From Allokutzneria sp. A3M-2-11 16 (lineage in GTDB: Bacteria; Actinomycetota; Actinomycetes; Mycobacteriales; Pseudonocardiaceae), in the NCBI RefSeq assembly GCF_024213555.1, contig NZ_JANAVO010000001.1:2790001-2854000 (forward strand): a stretch of DNA of 64,000 bases, in the 5' to 3' direction. The notes under the pieces were generated by a model. That model searched no databases and was not told the DNA's origin. It saw only the letters and a list, made by a program, of their open reading frames with translations. Position 1 is the first letter of the stretch, and each line of letters starts with the position of its first letter. Shown one piece after another: positions 1 to 10,856 of this stretch. The position numbers and the translations under genes were made by a program.

Positions 1-72
1 AGCAGTCCTGACCTGAGGCTGACATGCGTGCTTGGGTGTTGCATCCATGAACGCATGTGCAAAAATCGCACT

Positions 73-1161
73 ATGGCTGCTGAGGCATGGGCTCGCATCG
101 GTGAACGGATCCGCTCCGCGCGGGTCGGTTCCCAGCACACGCAAGACGAGGTGGCGAAGAAGCTCGACATCGACCGCTCCTCGGTGGTGCGACTGGAAGC
201 CGGGCAGCGCAAGATCTCGGCCCTGGAGCTGGCTGCGCTGTCCGAGCTGTTCGACGTCCCGCTGACGTACTTCCTCCGCGAGTCGCCAGCCCCGGTGGTC
301 TCGCGCAGACAGCGACTGGCCGACGACCCCGACGCCGCCGCGCGCACCGTGTGGCGACTCGACGTCGACCTCGAGTCGCACGCTGACGACCTCGGCTTCC
401 TCGCCGAGCTGGGCCTGATCGACCAGCTGGCTGTCTCTTTCGGATGCGTTGACGCGGACAAGCTCGCCACTGCCGCGCGGGAGCACCTCGGGATTCCGCA
501 CGGTCCGCTGCCTCCGCTTGCCGAGGTCACCGAGCGTTTCGGGCTGTACCTGCTGGTGGTCGACCGCGACGTCGACGGCGCTTCGATGTTGCTCGACGAG
601 CCCGTCAGCGTTGGCGTGGCCGTCATCGGCGGTCAGGCCGATCCGGGTCGTCGGCGTTTCACCGCGGCTCACGAGCTGGGACACCATCTCCTGGGTGATG
701 CGTACAACTCGGACGTCGGCGGGAGCCACGACGACCGCGAAGCCCTCATCGACGCTTTCGCCCGTGCTTTCCTGCTTCCCGAATCCGATCTCCGGTCGGA
801 GTGGCGCACGGTGGGCGGTGACGAGGACGAACAGTGGCGCGCTCTGCTCCGCCTTGCTGGCCGCTACCGGGTGTCGTGGAGCGTCGCCGTCCAACGCGCC
901 CGCGAACTCGGTCTGATCAGCCCCGAAGTCGCGCGAGTGCTCCGCCCGCGCTGTCCGGTGCGCGGTGACTTCTTCGCAGAGTTGGGTGTGGCGCCCGATG
1001 AGGACCTGAAACTGGGTGCCACCGGGCCCGCGTGGAAACGGGCGGTGCTCCGGGCCTACGAGCGTTCGCTGATCACCGGGAACCGAGCGCTCGAACTTCT
1101 GCACGGAGCGGTCAGCAGCAAGAACGACCTGCCGCTGCGCGAGGTGGACGAGACTCCATGA
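73..1161 (+). CDS. XRE-family regulator with ImmA/IrrE-type zinc peptidase domain
   Basis: The protein of about 362 aa joins an N-terminal Cro/C1 helix-turn-helix (about residues 8-62) to a C-terminal ImmA/IrrE (COG2856) metallopeptidase domain. The zinc motif HELGH lies at residues 200-204 and is followed by an Ala/Leu-rich helix with acidic residues that can supply the third ligand. I start at the ATG at 73, at MAAEAW just ahead of the HTH, because the upstream ATG at 28 only adds an unconserved-looking tail. Its stop overlaps the next gene (ATGA at 1158-1161), so the two are co-translated. ImmA/IrrE proteins typically cleave repressors or act as antitoxins; here the domain is fused to its own HTH. 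The toxin-antitoxin or stress-switch role is inference. Confidence 0.85.
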   Translation: MAAEAWARIGERIRSARVGSQHTQDEVAKKLDIDRSSVVRLEAGQRKISALELAALSELFDVPLTYFLRESPAPVVSRRQRLADDPDAAARTVWRLDVDLESHADDLGFLAELGLIDQLAVSFGCVDADKLATAAREHLGIPHGPLPPLAEVTERFGLYLLVVDRDVDGASMLLDEPVSVGVAVIGGQADPGRRRFTAAHELGHHLLGDAYNSDVGGSHDDREALIDAFARAFLLPESDLRSEWRTVGGDEDEQWRALLRLAGRYRVSWSVAVQRARELGLISPEVARVLRPRCPVRGDFFAELGVAPDEDLKLGATGPAWKRAVLRAYERSLITGNRALELLHGAVSSKNDLPLREVDETP

Positions 1162-1685
1162 GCAGGACACTGGTCTGGGACGCCTCCGCCCTGCACCACG
1201 CGGCGGACGCCGACCGGCTCGACGTTCTCGGTGACCTCGCACGAGGACCTTCAGAGGGCCCGTGGCGCAATCTCACGACCGCCGCTGTCGTGGCGGAGAT
1301 GCGACGCAACAACCTTGTTGTGCGGCAGGACTGGCTGGAGGTCGTCCACGTTGACGAACCGGACGAGTTGCGCTCGGTGCTGACCTGGGCGCGGCGGCTC
1401 GGTGCTGGTGATCGGGATCTTGGAGAGACCACCGTGTGCGCGTGGGCGGACGTCCACGGCGGAGCGACCGTGATCGACGACAAGCACGCGAGGCAGACCG
1501 CGAAGGCGTTCGGTCTGACCGTCCACGGAAGGCTGTGGGTGATCGCCGAAGGCATCAAGGCCGGGCGTTCGACCTCGTGCAGCGCCAACGCGCTCGTCAA
1601 CCGGTTGATCGGCAGCGGGGCGAGGTTCCCGTTCCGCGAGAACGGCTTCGAGGAGTGGGCTGCGAAGGCCGGGCTGCTCGCCTGA
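1158..1685 (+). CDS. PIN-like domain protein, putative RNase toxin partner of the XRE/ImmA gene
   Basis: This 175-aa protein has the acidic spacing of a PIN nuclease: D8 in WDASAL, E47 in VVAEM, acidic residues around E90/D98 and D107-D108 in VIDDKHA. The start ATG sits inside the stop of the upstream XRE/ImmA gene (ATGA). Tight coupling of an HTH-Zn-peptidase gene with a PIN gene is a known toxin-antitoxin-like arrangement, so an endoribonuclease controlled by the upstream protein is the best inference. It is longer than a typical VapC (about 130 aa), with a C-terminal extension of about 55 residues after the last acidic cluster. No HTH or membrane segment is visible. Confidence 0.7.
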   Translation: MSRTLVWDASALHHAADADRLDVLGDLARGPSEGPWRNLTTAAVVAEMRRNNLVVRQDWLEVVHVDEPDELRSVLTWARRLGAGDRDLGETTVCAWADVHGGATVIDDKHARQTAKAFGLTVHGRLWVIAEGIKAGRSTSCSANALVNRLIGSGARFPFRENGFEEWAAKAGLLA

Positions 1686-1719
1686 CAGTGGTGTCGGGGG
1701 GCGGGGTTACGCTCGCCGG

Positions 1720-2523
1720 GTGCTGACTGTGTCGACCGTGAACGTCAACGGGATCCGCGCCGCCGCGAAGAAGGAGAACGGCCTCGTCGAGTGGCTGGCG
1801 GCCACGTCGGCCGAGGTGGTCTGCCTCCAGGAGGTCAGGGCCGAGCCGGGGCAGATGCCCGCCGAGGTGCGCGAGCCGGAGGGCTGGCACGTGGTGCACG
1901 CCCACAGCGACCAGAAGGGGCGCAGCGGCGTCTCGATCCTCACCAGGCAGCAGCCGGAGGCGGTGCGGATCGGCTTCGGCGCCAAGGAGTTCGAGCACAG
2001 CGGCCGCTACGTCGAGGTGGACCTGCCGGGTCTGACGGCGGCCAGCCTCTACCTGCCGAGCGGCGACGTGGGCACGCCGCGCCAGGATGAGAAGGAGCGC
2101 TTCATGGACGCCTTCCTGCCCTACCTGGTGAAGCGCAAGCGCGCGGCGAAGCGGCAGGGGCGCGAGGTCGTGGTGTGCGGCGACTGGAACATCGCCCACC
2201 GCGAGATCGACCTGAAGAACTGGAAGGGCAACCAGAAGGAGTCCGGCTTCCTGCCGGAGGAGCGCGCGTGGATGGACCGCGTGTTCGACGAGGCGGGCTA
2301 CGTCGACGTCTTCCGGAAGGTGCACCCGGAGGGCCCGGGGCCGTACTCGTGGTGGTCCTACCGCGGCAAGGCCTTCGACAACGACTCCGGCTGGCGCATC
2401 GACTACCAGATCGCCACGCCCGGCCTGGCCGACCGCGTCAAGGAAGCTCGCATCGAGCGCGCCGACACCTACGAGGCGCGCTGGTCCGACCACTCCCCGG
2501 TCACAGTCACCTACGACTTCTAA
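1720..2523 (+). CDS. xthA: Exodeoxyribonuclease III
   Basis: Exonuclease III / AP endonuclease of the EEP superfamily, 267 aa, the usual length. Visible motifs are VNGIRAA near the N-terminus (catalytic Asn), LQEVRAE near residue 37 (metal-binding Glu), GDWNIAH (Asp/Asn) and the C-terminal SDHSPV (catalytic Asp-His). It would cleave abasic sites and trim 3' ends in base-excision repair. The start is a GTG at 1720, directly after the PIN gene but with no shared overlap, so co-transcription is possible. The 3' end is unusual: the last codons and part of the stop (2509-2522) are repeated at 2531-2544, just ahead of a 123-bp palindromic element. Confidence 0.93.
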   Translation: MLTVSTVNVNGIRAAAKKENGLVEWLAATSAEVVCLQEVRAEPGQMPAEVREPEGWHVVHAHSDQKGRSGVSILTRQQPEAVRIGFGAKEFEHSGRYVEVDLPGLTAASLYLPSGDVGTPRQDEKERFMDAFLPYLVKRKRAAKRQGREVVVCGDWNIAHREIDLKNWKGNQKESGFLPEERAWMDRVFDEAGYVDVFRKVHPEGPGPYSWWSYRGKAFDNDSGWRIDYQIATPGLADRVKEARIERADTYEARWSDHSPVTVTYDF

Positions 2524-2544
2524 ACGGGCTACCTACGACTTCTA
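2509..2544. repeat. Direct repeat of the xthA 3' end
   Basis: A 14-bp sequence spanning the last codons and the first bases of the xthA stop (2509-2522) recurs exactly at 2531-2544, a 22-bp period. It resembles local slippage and parallels the duplications at the deoA and glpK stops. Confidence 0.8.
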
Positions 2545-2552
2545 GGGTTCGA

Positions 2553-2675
2553 CGGTCTTCACGTACGCCCGACCCCCGCCAAGACCGTCGTCAACCGCCA
2601 CGAACCTCGTCACCCGGAGGGGGTTGGAGGCGGTTTTCGGTTGCCGCGGGTGGGGTTCGCTGTACTTGAAGACCG
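2553..2675. repeat. 123-bp palindromic repeat element, copy 1
   Basis: The element is bounded by near-perfect 14-bp terminal inverted repeats (cggtcttcacgtac at 2553-2566; gtacttgaagaccg at 2662-2675, 13 of 14 complementary). An internal inverted repeat pairs aaccgcc...gaacc with ggttggaggcggtt, so the whole unit can fold into a long cruciform. A second copy of identical length lies at 24600-24722. It sits between convergent genes (xthA and an unknown minus-strand gene whose stop is 3 bp away), so it may serve as a bidirectional terminator. It codes for nothing and is MITE- or REP-like. Confidence 0.75.
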
Positions 2676-2677
2676 GC

Positions 2678-3274
2678 CTACGGGTCGACCTCGAAGCGGC
2701 GCAGGACGTGGCCGTAGCCGACGTGCCGGTCCAGCGGGCGGGCGATCACGCACACGCCGGTCGCCACGTCCAACCGCACGGTGAAGCGCTTGGCCGGTTT
2801 GTGCGGCGGCTGCTGCACGTGGCCGCGCGCGCCGTCCAGCAGCGGGCAGCACGGGCAGAGCGGGTCGTAGTCGTCGGTCGGCTGGACCACCGCGTCGAGC
2901 ATCTTCCGCCCGCCGGAGCTGATCATCGCGAGGTGCTTGAAACGTAACGGCCCAGGCAGGGTCTCCGGGTCCTCGCCGGGCCACGACCAGCCGAAGCCGT
3001 CCGCGAGCTCGCGCGGTGCCAGCAGCGACGGCCCGTGGTAGCTGTCCCACATCGGCACGCCGAGCCGCGGTTCGAGCAGGTCCTCGCCCGCCTCCCGCTC
3101 CACCCAGTCGCCGTCGGTCCAGTCCGCCACCCGCACCCAGCCCTCGCGGGTCAGCTCGATCCGCTGGCGGCGGTCCCGGACGTCGTCCCGGAACACGTCC
3201 AGCTCGAAGCGCAGCCGCGACCAGCCGCGGGGAGTCTCCCTGGCCAGTCTGCGGAAAAGTGCGGTCTCCGTCAC
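2678..3274 (-). CDS. Conserved hypothetical protein
   Basis: I do not recognise the family. The protein is soluble, about 198 aa from the GTG at 3274 (MTETALFRRLARE...); an ATG at 3322 would add 16 residues. It is rich in Trp and Arg and carries a cysteine cluster LCPCCPLL about 55 residues from the C-terminus that could bind metal, although only three cysteines are close together. No membrane segment or signal peptide is visible. It is transcribed divergently from fbiC with a gap of about 110 bp, and its stop abuts the 123-bp repeat. Codon use looks like the neighbours, so it is likely a real gene. Confidence 0.6.
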   Translation of the reverse strand: MTETALFRRLARETPRGWSRLRFELDVFRDDVRDRRQRIELTREGWVRVADWTDGDWVEREAGEDLLEPRLGVPMWDSYHGPSLLAPRELADGFGWSWPGEDPETLPGPLRFKHLAMISSGGRKMLDAVVQPTDDYDPLCPCCPLLDGARGHVQQPPHKPAKRFTVRLDVATGVCVIARPLDRHVGYGHVLRRFEVDP

Positions 3275-3387
3275 ATCTCGCGACTCTGCCCCAGGGATGC
3301 CCGCCGGGCGAGGACGACGCACCGGAATGAGCTGAAGTGGTGATCATCGCAGGGTAAATCGGCGTAACGCCCACCTAGGGTGTCAAA

Positions 3388-5889
3388 GTGAGCGAAACTC
3401 AGCGGCCCGAGCCGGTGCCCTCTGACGCGGCCGTGCGCCGAGCCCTGCGCAGGGCCCGGGACGGCGCCACCCTCGATGTCACCGAAGCCACGGTGCTGCT
3501 CTCGGCGCGCGGCGAGCACCTGGACGAGCTGCTGGCCGCGGCGGGTACCGTCCGCGACGCGCACCTCGCGGCCGAGGGGCGCGCGGGTGTGGTCACCTAC
3601 AGCCGCAAGGTCTTCATCCCGCTCACCCGGCTCTGCCGGGACCGCTGCCACTACTGCACCTTCGCCACCGTCCCGCACCGCGTGCCCGCCGCCTTCCTGG
3701 AGCGCGACGAGGTGCTCGCGATCGCCCGCGAGGGTGCCGCGGCGGGCTGCAAGGAGGCGCTGTTCACGCTCGGGGACCGCCCGGAGGAGCGGTGGCCGCA
3801 GGCGCGCGAGTGGCTCGACGCGCGCGGCTATTCGTCCACTGTGGACTATCTGCGCTCGGTGGCGATCGCCGTGCTCGAAGAGACCGGGCTGCTGCCCCAC
3901 CTCAACCCGGGAGTGCTGAGCTGGGAGGAGTTCCAGCGACTCAAGCCGGTCTCGCCGAGCATGGGCATGATGCTGGAGACCACCGCGACCCGGTTGTGGA
4001 GCGAGCCGGGCGGGCCGCACTTCGGCAGCCCGGACAAGGAACCCGCGGTGCGGCTCCAGGTGCTCACCGACGCCGGGCGCGTCGGAGTTCCGTTCACCAC
4101 GGGCATTCTCATCGGCATCGGGGAGAACCTGACCGAGCGCGCGGAGTCGCTGCTGGCGATCCGGCAGAGCGCGCGCCAGTACGGCCACATCCAGGAAGTC
4201 ATCGTGCAGAACTTCCGCGCCAAGCCGGACACGGCGATGCGCGGGATGCCAGACGCCGACCTGCACGAGCTGGCCGCGACCGTGGCCGTCGCACGCCTGC
4301 TGCTCAGCCCCGGGGTCAGCGTGCAGGCGCCGCCGAACCTCATCGGTGATGAGCACGAACTGTTGCTGCGCGCGGGGATCGACGACTGGGGCGGAGTTTC
4401 GCCGATCACTCCGGACCACGTCAACCCCGAGCGGCCGTGGCCGCACATCGACTCGCTCGCCTCGCGTACCGCCGCTGCCGGGTTCGAGCTGAAAGAGCGG
4501 CTCACGGTCTACCCGCGTTATGTCAGGGCGGGCGCGCCGTGGATCGACCTGCGCGTCGCCGGACACGTTGGCGCGCTTGCGGAATCGGACGGGCTCGTGC
4601 GCGCTGGAGCGATCCCGGTCGGCAGCGACTGGCAGGAGCCGGACGGCGGATTGGAGTCCACCGGTCGCACTGATCTGCACGCCAGCATCGACACCGAGGG
4701 CCGCACGCAGGATCGTCGCGCGGACTTCGACAGTGTCTACGGGGACTGGAACGAGCTGCCCGTCATCGCCGCGCCCGAGCGGCTCGACGGGGACGTGCGC
4801 GCCGGGCTCAAGATCGCGGAGTCCGATCCCGCGGCATTGCTCGACGAAGCGAATTCCGTTGCGGCGCTTGCGTTGTTCACCGCCGAGGGGCCTGCGCTGG
4901 AGGAGCTGACGAAGCTCGCCGATCAGCTCCGCGCGAGCGTTGTCGGGGACGACGTCACCTACGTGGTGAACCGGAACATCAACTTCTCCAACGTCTGCTA
5001 CGTCGGCTGCCGGTTCTGCGCGTTCGCCCAGCGCGAGCGCGACGCCGACGCCTACCGGCTCTCCGCGGAGGAGGTCGCCGACCGCGCGCAGGAGGCGCAC
5101 GAGGCCGGAGCCACCGAGGTCTGCATCCAAGGCGGCATCGACCCCAGGTTGCCGGTGACGGGCTACGCGGACCTGGTGCGCGCCATCAAGGCCAGGGTTC
5201 CGGGGATGCACGTGCACGCCTTCAGCCCCATGGAGATCGTCAGCGGCGCGTCGAAGGCCGGGGTCAGCGTCGAGGAGTGGCTGACCGAGCTGCGCGACGC
5301 GGGGCTGGACACGATTCCGGGCACGGCGGCGGAGATCCTTGACGACGAGGTCCGCTGGGTGCTGACCAAGGGCAAGCTGCCCGCGAAGACCTGGATCGAG
5401 GTCGTCAGCACGGCGCACCGGCTGGGCATCCGGTCCAGCTCCACGATGATGTACGGCCACGTCGACCATCCCGGGCACTGGCTGGGACACCTGCGCACGC
5501 TGGCCAGGATTCAAGATGAGACCGGCGGGTTCACCGAGTTCGTGCCGCTGCCGTTCGTGCACCGCAGCGCGCCGATCTACCTCGCGGGCCTGGCTCGCCC
5601 CGGGCCGACGCTGCGGGACAACCGGGCCGTGCACGCCATGGCGCGGCTCGCCCTGCACGGCCGCATCCCCAACATCCAGTGCTCGTGGGTCAAGCTCGGC
5701 GACGAGGGCACCGCGCACATGCTCAACGGCGGCGCGAACGACCTCGGCGGGACGCTGATGGAGGAGACGATCAGCCGGATGGCCGGCTCGGAGCACGGGT
5801 CGGCGCGCACGGTCGAGCAGCTGGAGCGGATCGCGGCCTCGGTCGGCCGGAGGGCGCGGGAGCGTACCACCACGTATCTGCATTCATGA
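3388..5889 (+). CDS. fbiC: FO synthase (bifunctional CofG-CofH)
   Basis: FO synthase makes 7,8-didemethyl-8-hydroxy-5-deazariboflavin, the chromophore of coenzyme F420, from tyrosine and a ribityl-uracil precursor. The 833-aa protein is the fused actinobacterial form. The N-terminal CofG half has a radical-SAM cluster C83-x3-C87-x2-C90 (CRDRCHYC) and the C-terminal CofH half has C537-x3-C541-x2-C544 (CYVGCRFC). The start is GTG at 3388 (MSETQRPEP). It stands alone, upstream of a small exported-protein gene. All cluster cysteines are intact, so both half-reactions should be possible. Confidence 0.97.
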   Translation: MSETQRPEPVPSDAAVRRALRRARDGATLDVTEATVLLSARGEHLDELLAAAGTVRDAHLAAEGRAGVVTYSRKVFIPLTRLCRDRCHYCTFATVPHRVPAAFLERDEVLAIAREGAAAGCKEALFTLGDRPEERWPQAREWLDARGYSSTVDYLRSVAIAVLEETGLLPHLNPGVLSWEEFQRLKPVSPSMGMMLETTATRLWSEPGGPHFGSPDKEPAVRLQVLTDAGRVGVPFTTGILIGIGENLTERAESLLAIRQSARQYGHIQEVIVQNFRAKPDTAMRGMPDADLHELAATVAVARLLLSPGVSVQAPPNLIGDEHELLLRAGIDDWGGVSPITPDHVNPERPWPHIDSLASRTAAAGFELKERLTVYPRYVRAGAPWIDLRVAGHVGALAESDGLVRAGAIPVGSDWQEPDGGLESTGRTDLHASIDTEGRTQDRRADFDSVYGDWNELPVIAAPERLDGDVRAGLKIAESDPAALLDEANSVAALALFTAEGPALEELTKLADQLRASVVGDDVTYVVNRNINFSNVCYVGCRFCAFAQRERDADAYRLSAEEVADRAQEAHEAGATEVCIQGGIDPRLPVTGYADLVRAIKARVPGMHVHAFSPMEIVSGASKAGVSVEEWLTELRDAGLDTIPGTAAEILDDEVRWVLTKGKLPAKTWIEVVSTAHRLGIRSSSTMMYGHVDHPGHWLGHLRTLARIQDETGGFTEFVPLPFVHRSAPIYLAGLARPGPTLRDNRAVHAMARLALHGRIPNIQCSWVKLGDEGTAHMLNGGANDLGGTLMEETISRMAGSEHGSARTVEQLERIAASVGRRARERTTTYLHS

Positions 5890-6057
5890 TCCAAATGGGG
5901 GTGACACGCCCTCAAACCGTGACCGCTACGCTCAGCCGCCGTTACCAACGCGTTGCCTGACACCTCTCCACCCGGGGCGGCGCGTTGGGTAGTTTCTCGG
6001 CCGTGTCCGTGGTTTCCCCCACAAGGGCGGGGAACCTCCGTCAAGGAGGCACTTGAG

Positions 6058-7393
<1,336 letters not shown>

Positions 7394-7429
7394 TCTGCGG
7401 GCGGCACACCGTCGCGGTAACTTCCGGTA

Positions 7430-8452
7430 GTGGCTGAACAGGCGAAGCCTTCCTGGTTCGAGCGCAAGCGGAAACAGCACCGCTGGTTCGACCACCTCAT
7501 CCGCTCCGGCGGTCGCTACATGGACAACTACGGCGACCACTACGCGGCGGCGATCACGTACTTCTCGATCCTCGCGATCGTGCCGCTGCTCATGGTCGCC
7601 TTTTCCGTCGCGGGCGTGATCCTCGAAGGCGACGCGGTGCTGCTGGCGCAGTTCAAGGCGGAGATCGTCGCGGCTCTGCCCCGCGGGGCGGACAGTTCCG
7701 TGGACGGCATCCTCAACACCGTGCTGGCCGAGCGCCGGACAGTGGGCTACTTCGGTTTCGTCGTCGCCCTGTACTCGGGCTACAGCTGGATGGTCAGCCT
7801 TCGCGACGCGCTGACCGCGCAGTGGGGGCTAGCGCGGCCGGAGCTGCCGTTCCTGCGCACGATCCTGAAGGACCTGCTGGCGCTGGTCAGCCTCGGCGTC
7901 GCGCTGCTCATCTCCATCGGTATCACCGTCGCGGGCAGCGGCATGGCGGAGACGGTGCTCGGTTGGGTGGGCCTCGCGGACCAGGGCTGGGCGCAGGCGT
8001 CGATCCGGGCGCTGAGCATCGTGCTGTCCCTGGGCGCGAACTGGCTGGTGTTCCTGTGGGTGCTGGCGAAGCTGCCCCGTAAACCAGTGACCTGGCGCAG
8101 CGCGATGCGTGGCGCGATCTTCGGCGCCATCGGCTTCGAACTCCTCAAACAGGCCGGTGCGCTGTACCTCAGCCAGGTCACCAAGTCCACGACCGGCGCG
8201 GTGTTCGGCTCCATCCTCGGTCTGTTCATCTTCGTGAACCTGGTGGCTCGCCTGCTGGTGTTCTCGGCCGCTTGGACGGCGACCGCCCGGGACAACGCGC
8301 CCGCGCCGGTGGAGAAGGCGACCCCGGCGCCCGCGGTCATCCAGCCGATCGTTGAGGTCCACGGCCGCCCGAGCCCGAGGGCGGCTGTCGGCCTGCTCGG
8401 CGTCGGTCTGTTGCTGGGCAGGCTGCTCAGGTTCCGGCGAACAGGTCGTTGA
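7430..8452 (+). CDS. YihY/virulence factor BrkB family membrane protein
   Basis: A 340-aa integral membrane protein of the YihY/BrkB family (formerly mis-called RNase BN). About six hydrophobic segments are visible, beginning with AAAITYFSILAIVPLLMVAFSV-type sequence near residue 40 and ending with a helix before residue 285. A proline/alanine-rich cytoplasmic tail (APAPVEKATPAPAV region) and a final hydrophobic stretch follow. The molecular role is unknown; transport or envelope functions have been proposed for relatives. The start is GTG at 7430. Its last 26 bp overlap the convergent espG-like gene on the other strand. Confidence 0.88.
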   Translation: MAEQAKPSWFERKRKQHRWFDHLIRSGGRYMDNYGDHYAAAITYFSILAIVPLLMVAFSVAGVILEGDAVLLAQFKAEIVAALPRGADSSVDGILNTVLAERRTVGYFGFVVALYSGYSWMVSLRDALTAQWGLARPELPFLRTILKDLLALVSLGVALLISIGITVAGSGMAETVLGWVGLADQGWAQASIRALSIVLSLGANWLVFLWVLAKLPRKPVTWRSAMRGAIFGAIGFELLKQAGALYLSQVTKSTTGAVFGSILGLFIFVNLVARLLVFSAAWTATARDNAPAPVEKATPAPAVIQPIVEVHGRPSPRAAVGLLGVGLLLGRLLRFRRTGR

Positions 8453-9149
8453 GCTCGCGCGCCAGCACCACGGAGTCAGCGGGAGCCACGGTGAGGTAGT
8501 CGCCGCGTTTCAGGGTGAGATAACGGCCGGAGTCGTTGTCGTGGAAGCCCACGACGCGCGCCGCTCGCTCACGGCTGCCGTGTGAAGTCCGCCACGTCGC
8601 GCAGAACTGCCCCCTTCGGGTGACGCCTTCGCACATCGACACGAGCACGCGCGCATCGGTGCTCGGCAGCCCGTCGCGGATCAACGCCTCCGCGATGTCC
8701 GTCCCGCGGTAGCTGCGCCCCGCCGCTTCAAAGCTCGCGATCGGCACGCTCACGGAGACACCGCGCCCCGCCGGTGCTTCCGGGAGCACCGCCACCATTC
8801 GCCCGGCCGGATCGGCGGGTGGAAGCGACCGCAGAGCACAGCCGCCGTGCGACAGGACCGCGAGGACGGCGTTGTCCCCTTCGGAACTGAACAGCGCGCG
8901 GACTTCCCCGTCCAGCCACGCCCGCAGTTCCAGTGCACGGCGTCCGATCGCGAGCGTTCGCAGCCACCCCTGCACCGCCGCCGTGGGAACACCTCGCTCG
9001 GTCAGCTCCGCCCAGGTCCGCCGCACGATCTCCGCGCGCTCGGCGTGCGTCGTCCCGGGGGAGGGGACGTCGAGGACCAGCGGCAGCTCGCCGAGGCACG
9101 CCGACTCCCACAGCACGTCGAGCTCCACCCCGGTGAGCCGGACGTCCAC
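8427..9149 (-). CDS. ESX secretion-associated protein EspG family
   Basis: EspG proteins are cytosolic chaperones that hold PE-PPE substrates for the type VII (ESX) secretion machinery. This 240-aa protein has the family's opening (LTGVELDVLWE), the mid-section AIGRRALELRAWL and the late block RGDYLTVAPADSVVLARELNDLF. The start is a GTG 3 bp after the upstream PPE gene's stop, so the two are translationally coupled. It is the last gene of a four-gene minus-strand unit (PE-like, DUF3558 lipoprotein, PPE, EspG), the order expected of a substrate plus its chaperone. The 3' end overlaps the convergent BrkB-type gene by 26 bp. Confidence 0.85.
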   Translation of the reverse strand: MDVRLTGVELDVLWESACLGELPLVLDVPSPGTTHAERAEIVRRTWAELTERGVPTAAVQGWLRTLAIGRRALELRAWLDGEVRALFSSEGDNAVLAVLSHGGCALRSLPPADPAGRMVAVLPEAPAGRGVSVSVPIASFEAAGRSYRGTDIAEALIRDGLPSTDARVLVSMCEGVTRRGQFCATWRTSHGSRERAARVVGFHDNDSGRYLTLKRGDYLTVAPADSVVLARELNDLFAGT

Positions 9150-9151
9150 GG

Positions 9152-10237
9152 TCAGTCCTCACCGATGACCGGCGGCGGGACGAGCCGTTCGTCATCGAAG
9201 AGATCACCGCCGGGCACCCAGTACTTCCGCTGGTGTTCGGAGTCCTCCACCCGCTGAGCGCCGCTCGCCGGTTGCAGAAACCCTTGCTGCCCAGGCGTTC
9301 CCGCCGAGCGCGGCGTCGCGCCGTGCGCTGCTGTTGCTCCGGTTGTCCCTCTGCCCGGCGTGATGTGCGGACTCGGATGCCCGCCGCCACCTCCCGGGCC
9401 CTCGCCAACCAGTCCGCCTCCGGTACCGACGATTCCTCCTCCGCCGCTTCCGTTGGGCAAGCCGTCTCCTGGCTTGCTCCAGACGATCTCGTTGCGATCC
9501 GGCGGGATGATCGGGTTCGGCCCGGGAGTCGGTGTGTGCGTCGGTGTCGGTCGCGGCCCCGGCTGAACACCGCCATCGGGAGGCGGATTCGGCGTGGGCT
9601 GGCCTCCACCTGAGCCTCCCGATCCGCCACCACGCACTCGCGGCGCCGTGCGCGGCGCCCCAGGGGGTACCTGGGGTGCCGGAGGTGGGGCGATCTCGGT
9701 GTTGAGCACGATCTTCGGCACCGGGTGCAACGCGGGCATACTCGCGACCCGCTGCCGCGTGTAGCTCGTGTGCTGCTCCATGATCTCTTGCGCCCGCCGC
9801 TCCGCATTCCGCGCTTCGGCTTCCCGCTGCTGCCAGTCCTGGATCTGCTTGAGCACATCACCGACCGGATTTCCCGTCGGCTGCACGGGTTTCGGCCCCG
9901 CGTTCGGCACGGGCGGCACGTTCTTCCGCGCCCAGTCCGAAGTCCCCGCCTGTCCCATCGTGCTGTTCCGCGAAGTGAAGCTGGTCAGCCGAAGACCATC
10001 GGTGTACTGCCGCAACGACTGCATTCCCGCCGTCGCTTTCGTCGCCGCCTCGCCCTTCCACACGCCTTCGGTTCTGCCGAGCGCTCCGGCGACCGCGTCG
10101 ACCGACTTGATGAGGGCGCTGTTCATCGACTCCAGCGTTCGTTCAGCCGCGACGCTGCTCTTCGCGCCGCCCCCGGCGTGCACCCAGTCCCAGATCTGTT
10201 GGTGCGCAATGCCTTTCCAGCGAACGTCGAAGTTCAT
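9152..10237 (-). CDS. PPE-domain ESX substrate with Pro/Gly-rich tail
   Basis: A 361-aa protein with an N-terminal PPE/WXG-type helical domain (about residues 1-115; start MNFDVRWKGIAHQQIW and the turn GVWKGEAATKA) followed by a long low-complexity Pro/Gly/Thr-rich region and a short C-terminal acidic segment. The ATG at 10237 is preferred; an upstream ATG at 10294 would lie inside the preceding gene. By family knowledge it should pair with a PE-like partner, be chaperoned by EspG and be exported by an ESX system. The PE-like gene two places upstream and the EspG gene directly downstream fit this. No ESX core component is encoded in the window, so export must rely on machinery elsewhere. Confidence 0.8.
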   Translation of the reverse strand: MNFDVRWKGIAHQQIWDWVHAGGGAKSSVAAERTLESMNSALIKSVDAVAGALGRTEGVWKGEAATKATAGMQSLRQYTDGLRLTSFTSRNSTMGQAGTSDWARKNVPPVPNAGPKPVQPTGNPVGDVLKQIQDWQQREAEARNAERRAQEIMEQHTSYTRQRVASMPALHPVPKIVLNTEIAPPPAPQVPPGAPRTAPRVRGGGSGGSGGGQPTPNPPPDGGVQPGPRPTPTHTPTPGPNPIIPPDRNEIVWSKPGDGLPNGSGGGGIVGTGGGLVGEGPGGGGGHPSPHITPGRGTTGATAAHGATPRSAGTPGQQGFLQPASGAQRVEDSEHQRKYWVPGGDLFDDERLVPPPVIGED

Positions 10238-10253
10238 CGTTCCCCCGCAGCGG

Positions 10254-10856
10254 CTATTTCCGGGCAAGCAGTGTCTGCATTGCCAGCTCGGCAACTCGTT
10301 TCGCTTCGACGCAGTACGGCTCAGGGCTGGTGCCTCGTTCGCCGCGGGGGTTCGAGAGAACGTCGAGGTATTCCCCGTTGGTGACGTCGACGAGCACCTG
10401 GCAGTCGTCCCTGAGCTGTTTCCCGGTTATCTCAAGAGCTGGGAAACCGGCGACGGTGATCTTGTTGGTGGAGCTGAGCCCGGCCTGCCGGTCCGGGGTG
10501 AACCACTCGGTGATGTCCTCGTTGACGACGAGGGAGATCAGGGAGCCGTAGTTGGGCGATGACCCGAATGTGTTGCCAACACTGCACTGCGCCTCGCCGA
10601 GGCGGTTGCCCGTGTCAGGCAACCGGGTCTTGCTGTACCTGAGCTGCGCCAGTTGCTGGTCTGTGAGCACCTGGCAGGGATCGACACCCTTGAGAGAGAT
10701 CTCGCGCGGGCGGGGTGGAAGTGGCCGATGCGTTCCCGTGGTGGTGGGAACTGAGGTCGCGGTGGTCGACGGTGCGCCCTGTGGAGTGCCGCCACAGGCT
10801 GTCGCCGAAACGAGCAGGGCGAGGCAGGTCATCAACAGTGCTGGTCGCCCAATCAC
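10254..10856 (-). CDS. DUF3558-family lipoprotein
   Basis: A 200-aa secreted lipoprotein: a hydrophobic signal (ALLMTCLALLVSATACGG) with a lipobox cysteine near residue 21, a Ser/Thr/Pro linker, then a globular domain opening GVDPCQVLTDQQL, characteristic of DUF3558. Two further cysteines in the domain may form disulfides. The GTG start overlaps the stop of the upstream PE-like gene (GTGA), indicating coupling. DUF3558 lipoproteins are common in mycobacteria and Pseudonocardiales; their function is unknown. Placement between the PE-like and PPE genes suggests an envelope role linked to secretion. Confidence 0.82.
   Translation of the reverse strand: MIGRPALLMTCLALLVSATACGGTPQGAPSTTATSVPTTTGTHRPLPPRPREISLKGVDPCQVLTDQQLAQLRYSKTRLPDTGNRLGEAQCSVGNTFGSSPNYGSLISLVVNEDITEWFTPDRQAGLSSTNKITVAGFPALEITGKQLRDDCQVLVDVTNGEYLDVLSNPRGERGTSPEPYCVEAKRVAELAMQTLLARK

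Noticed and set aside
3271..5883. 870-codon open frame on the minus strand
   Set aside because: It is antisense to fbiC, with Arg/Asp/Val-rich composition typical of high-GC shadow frames and no family motif.
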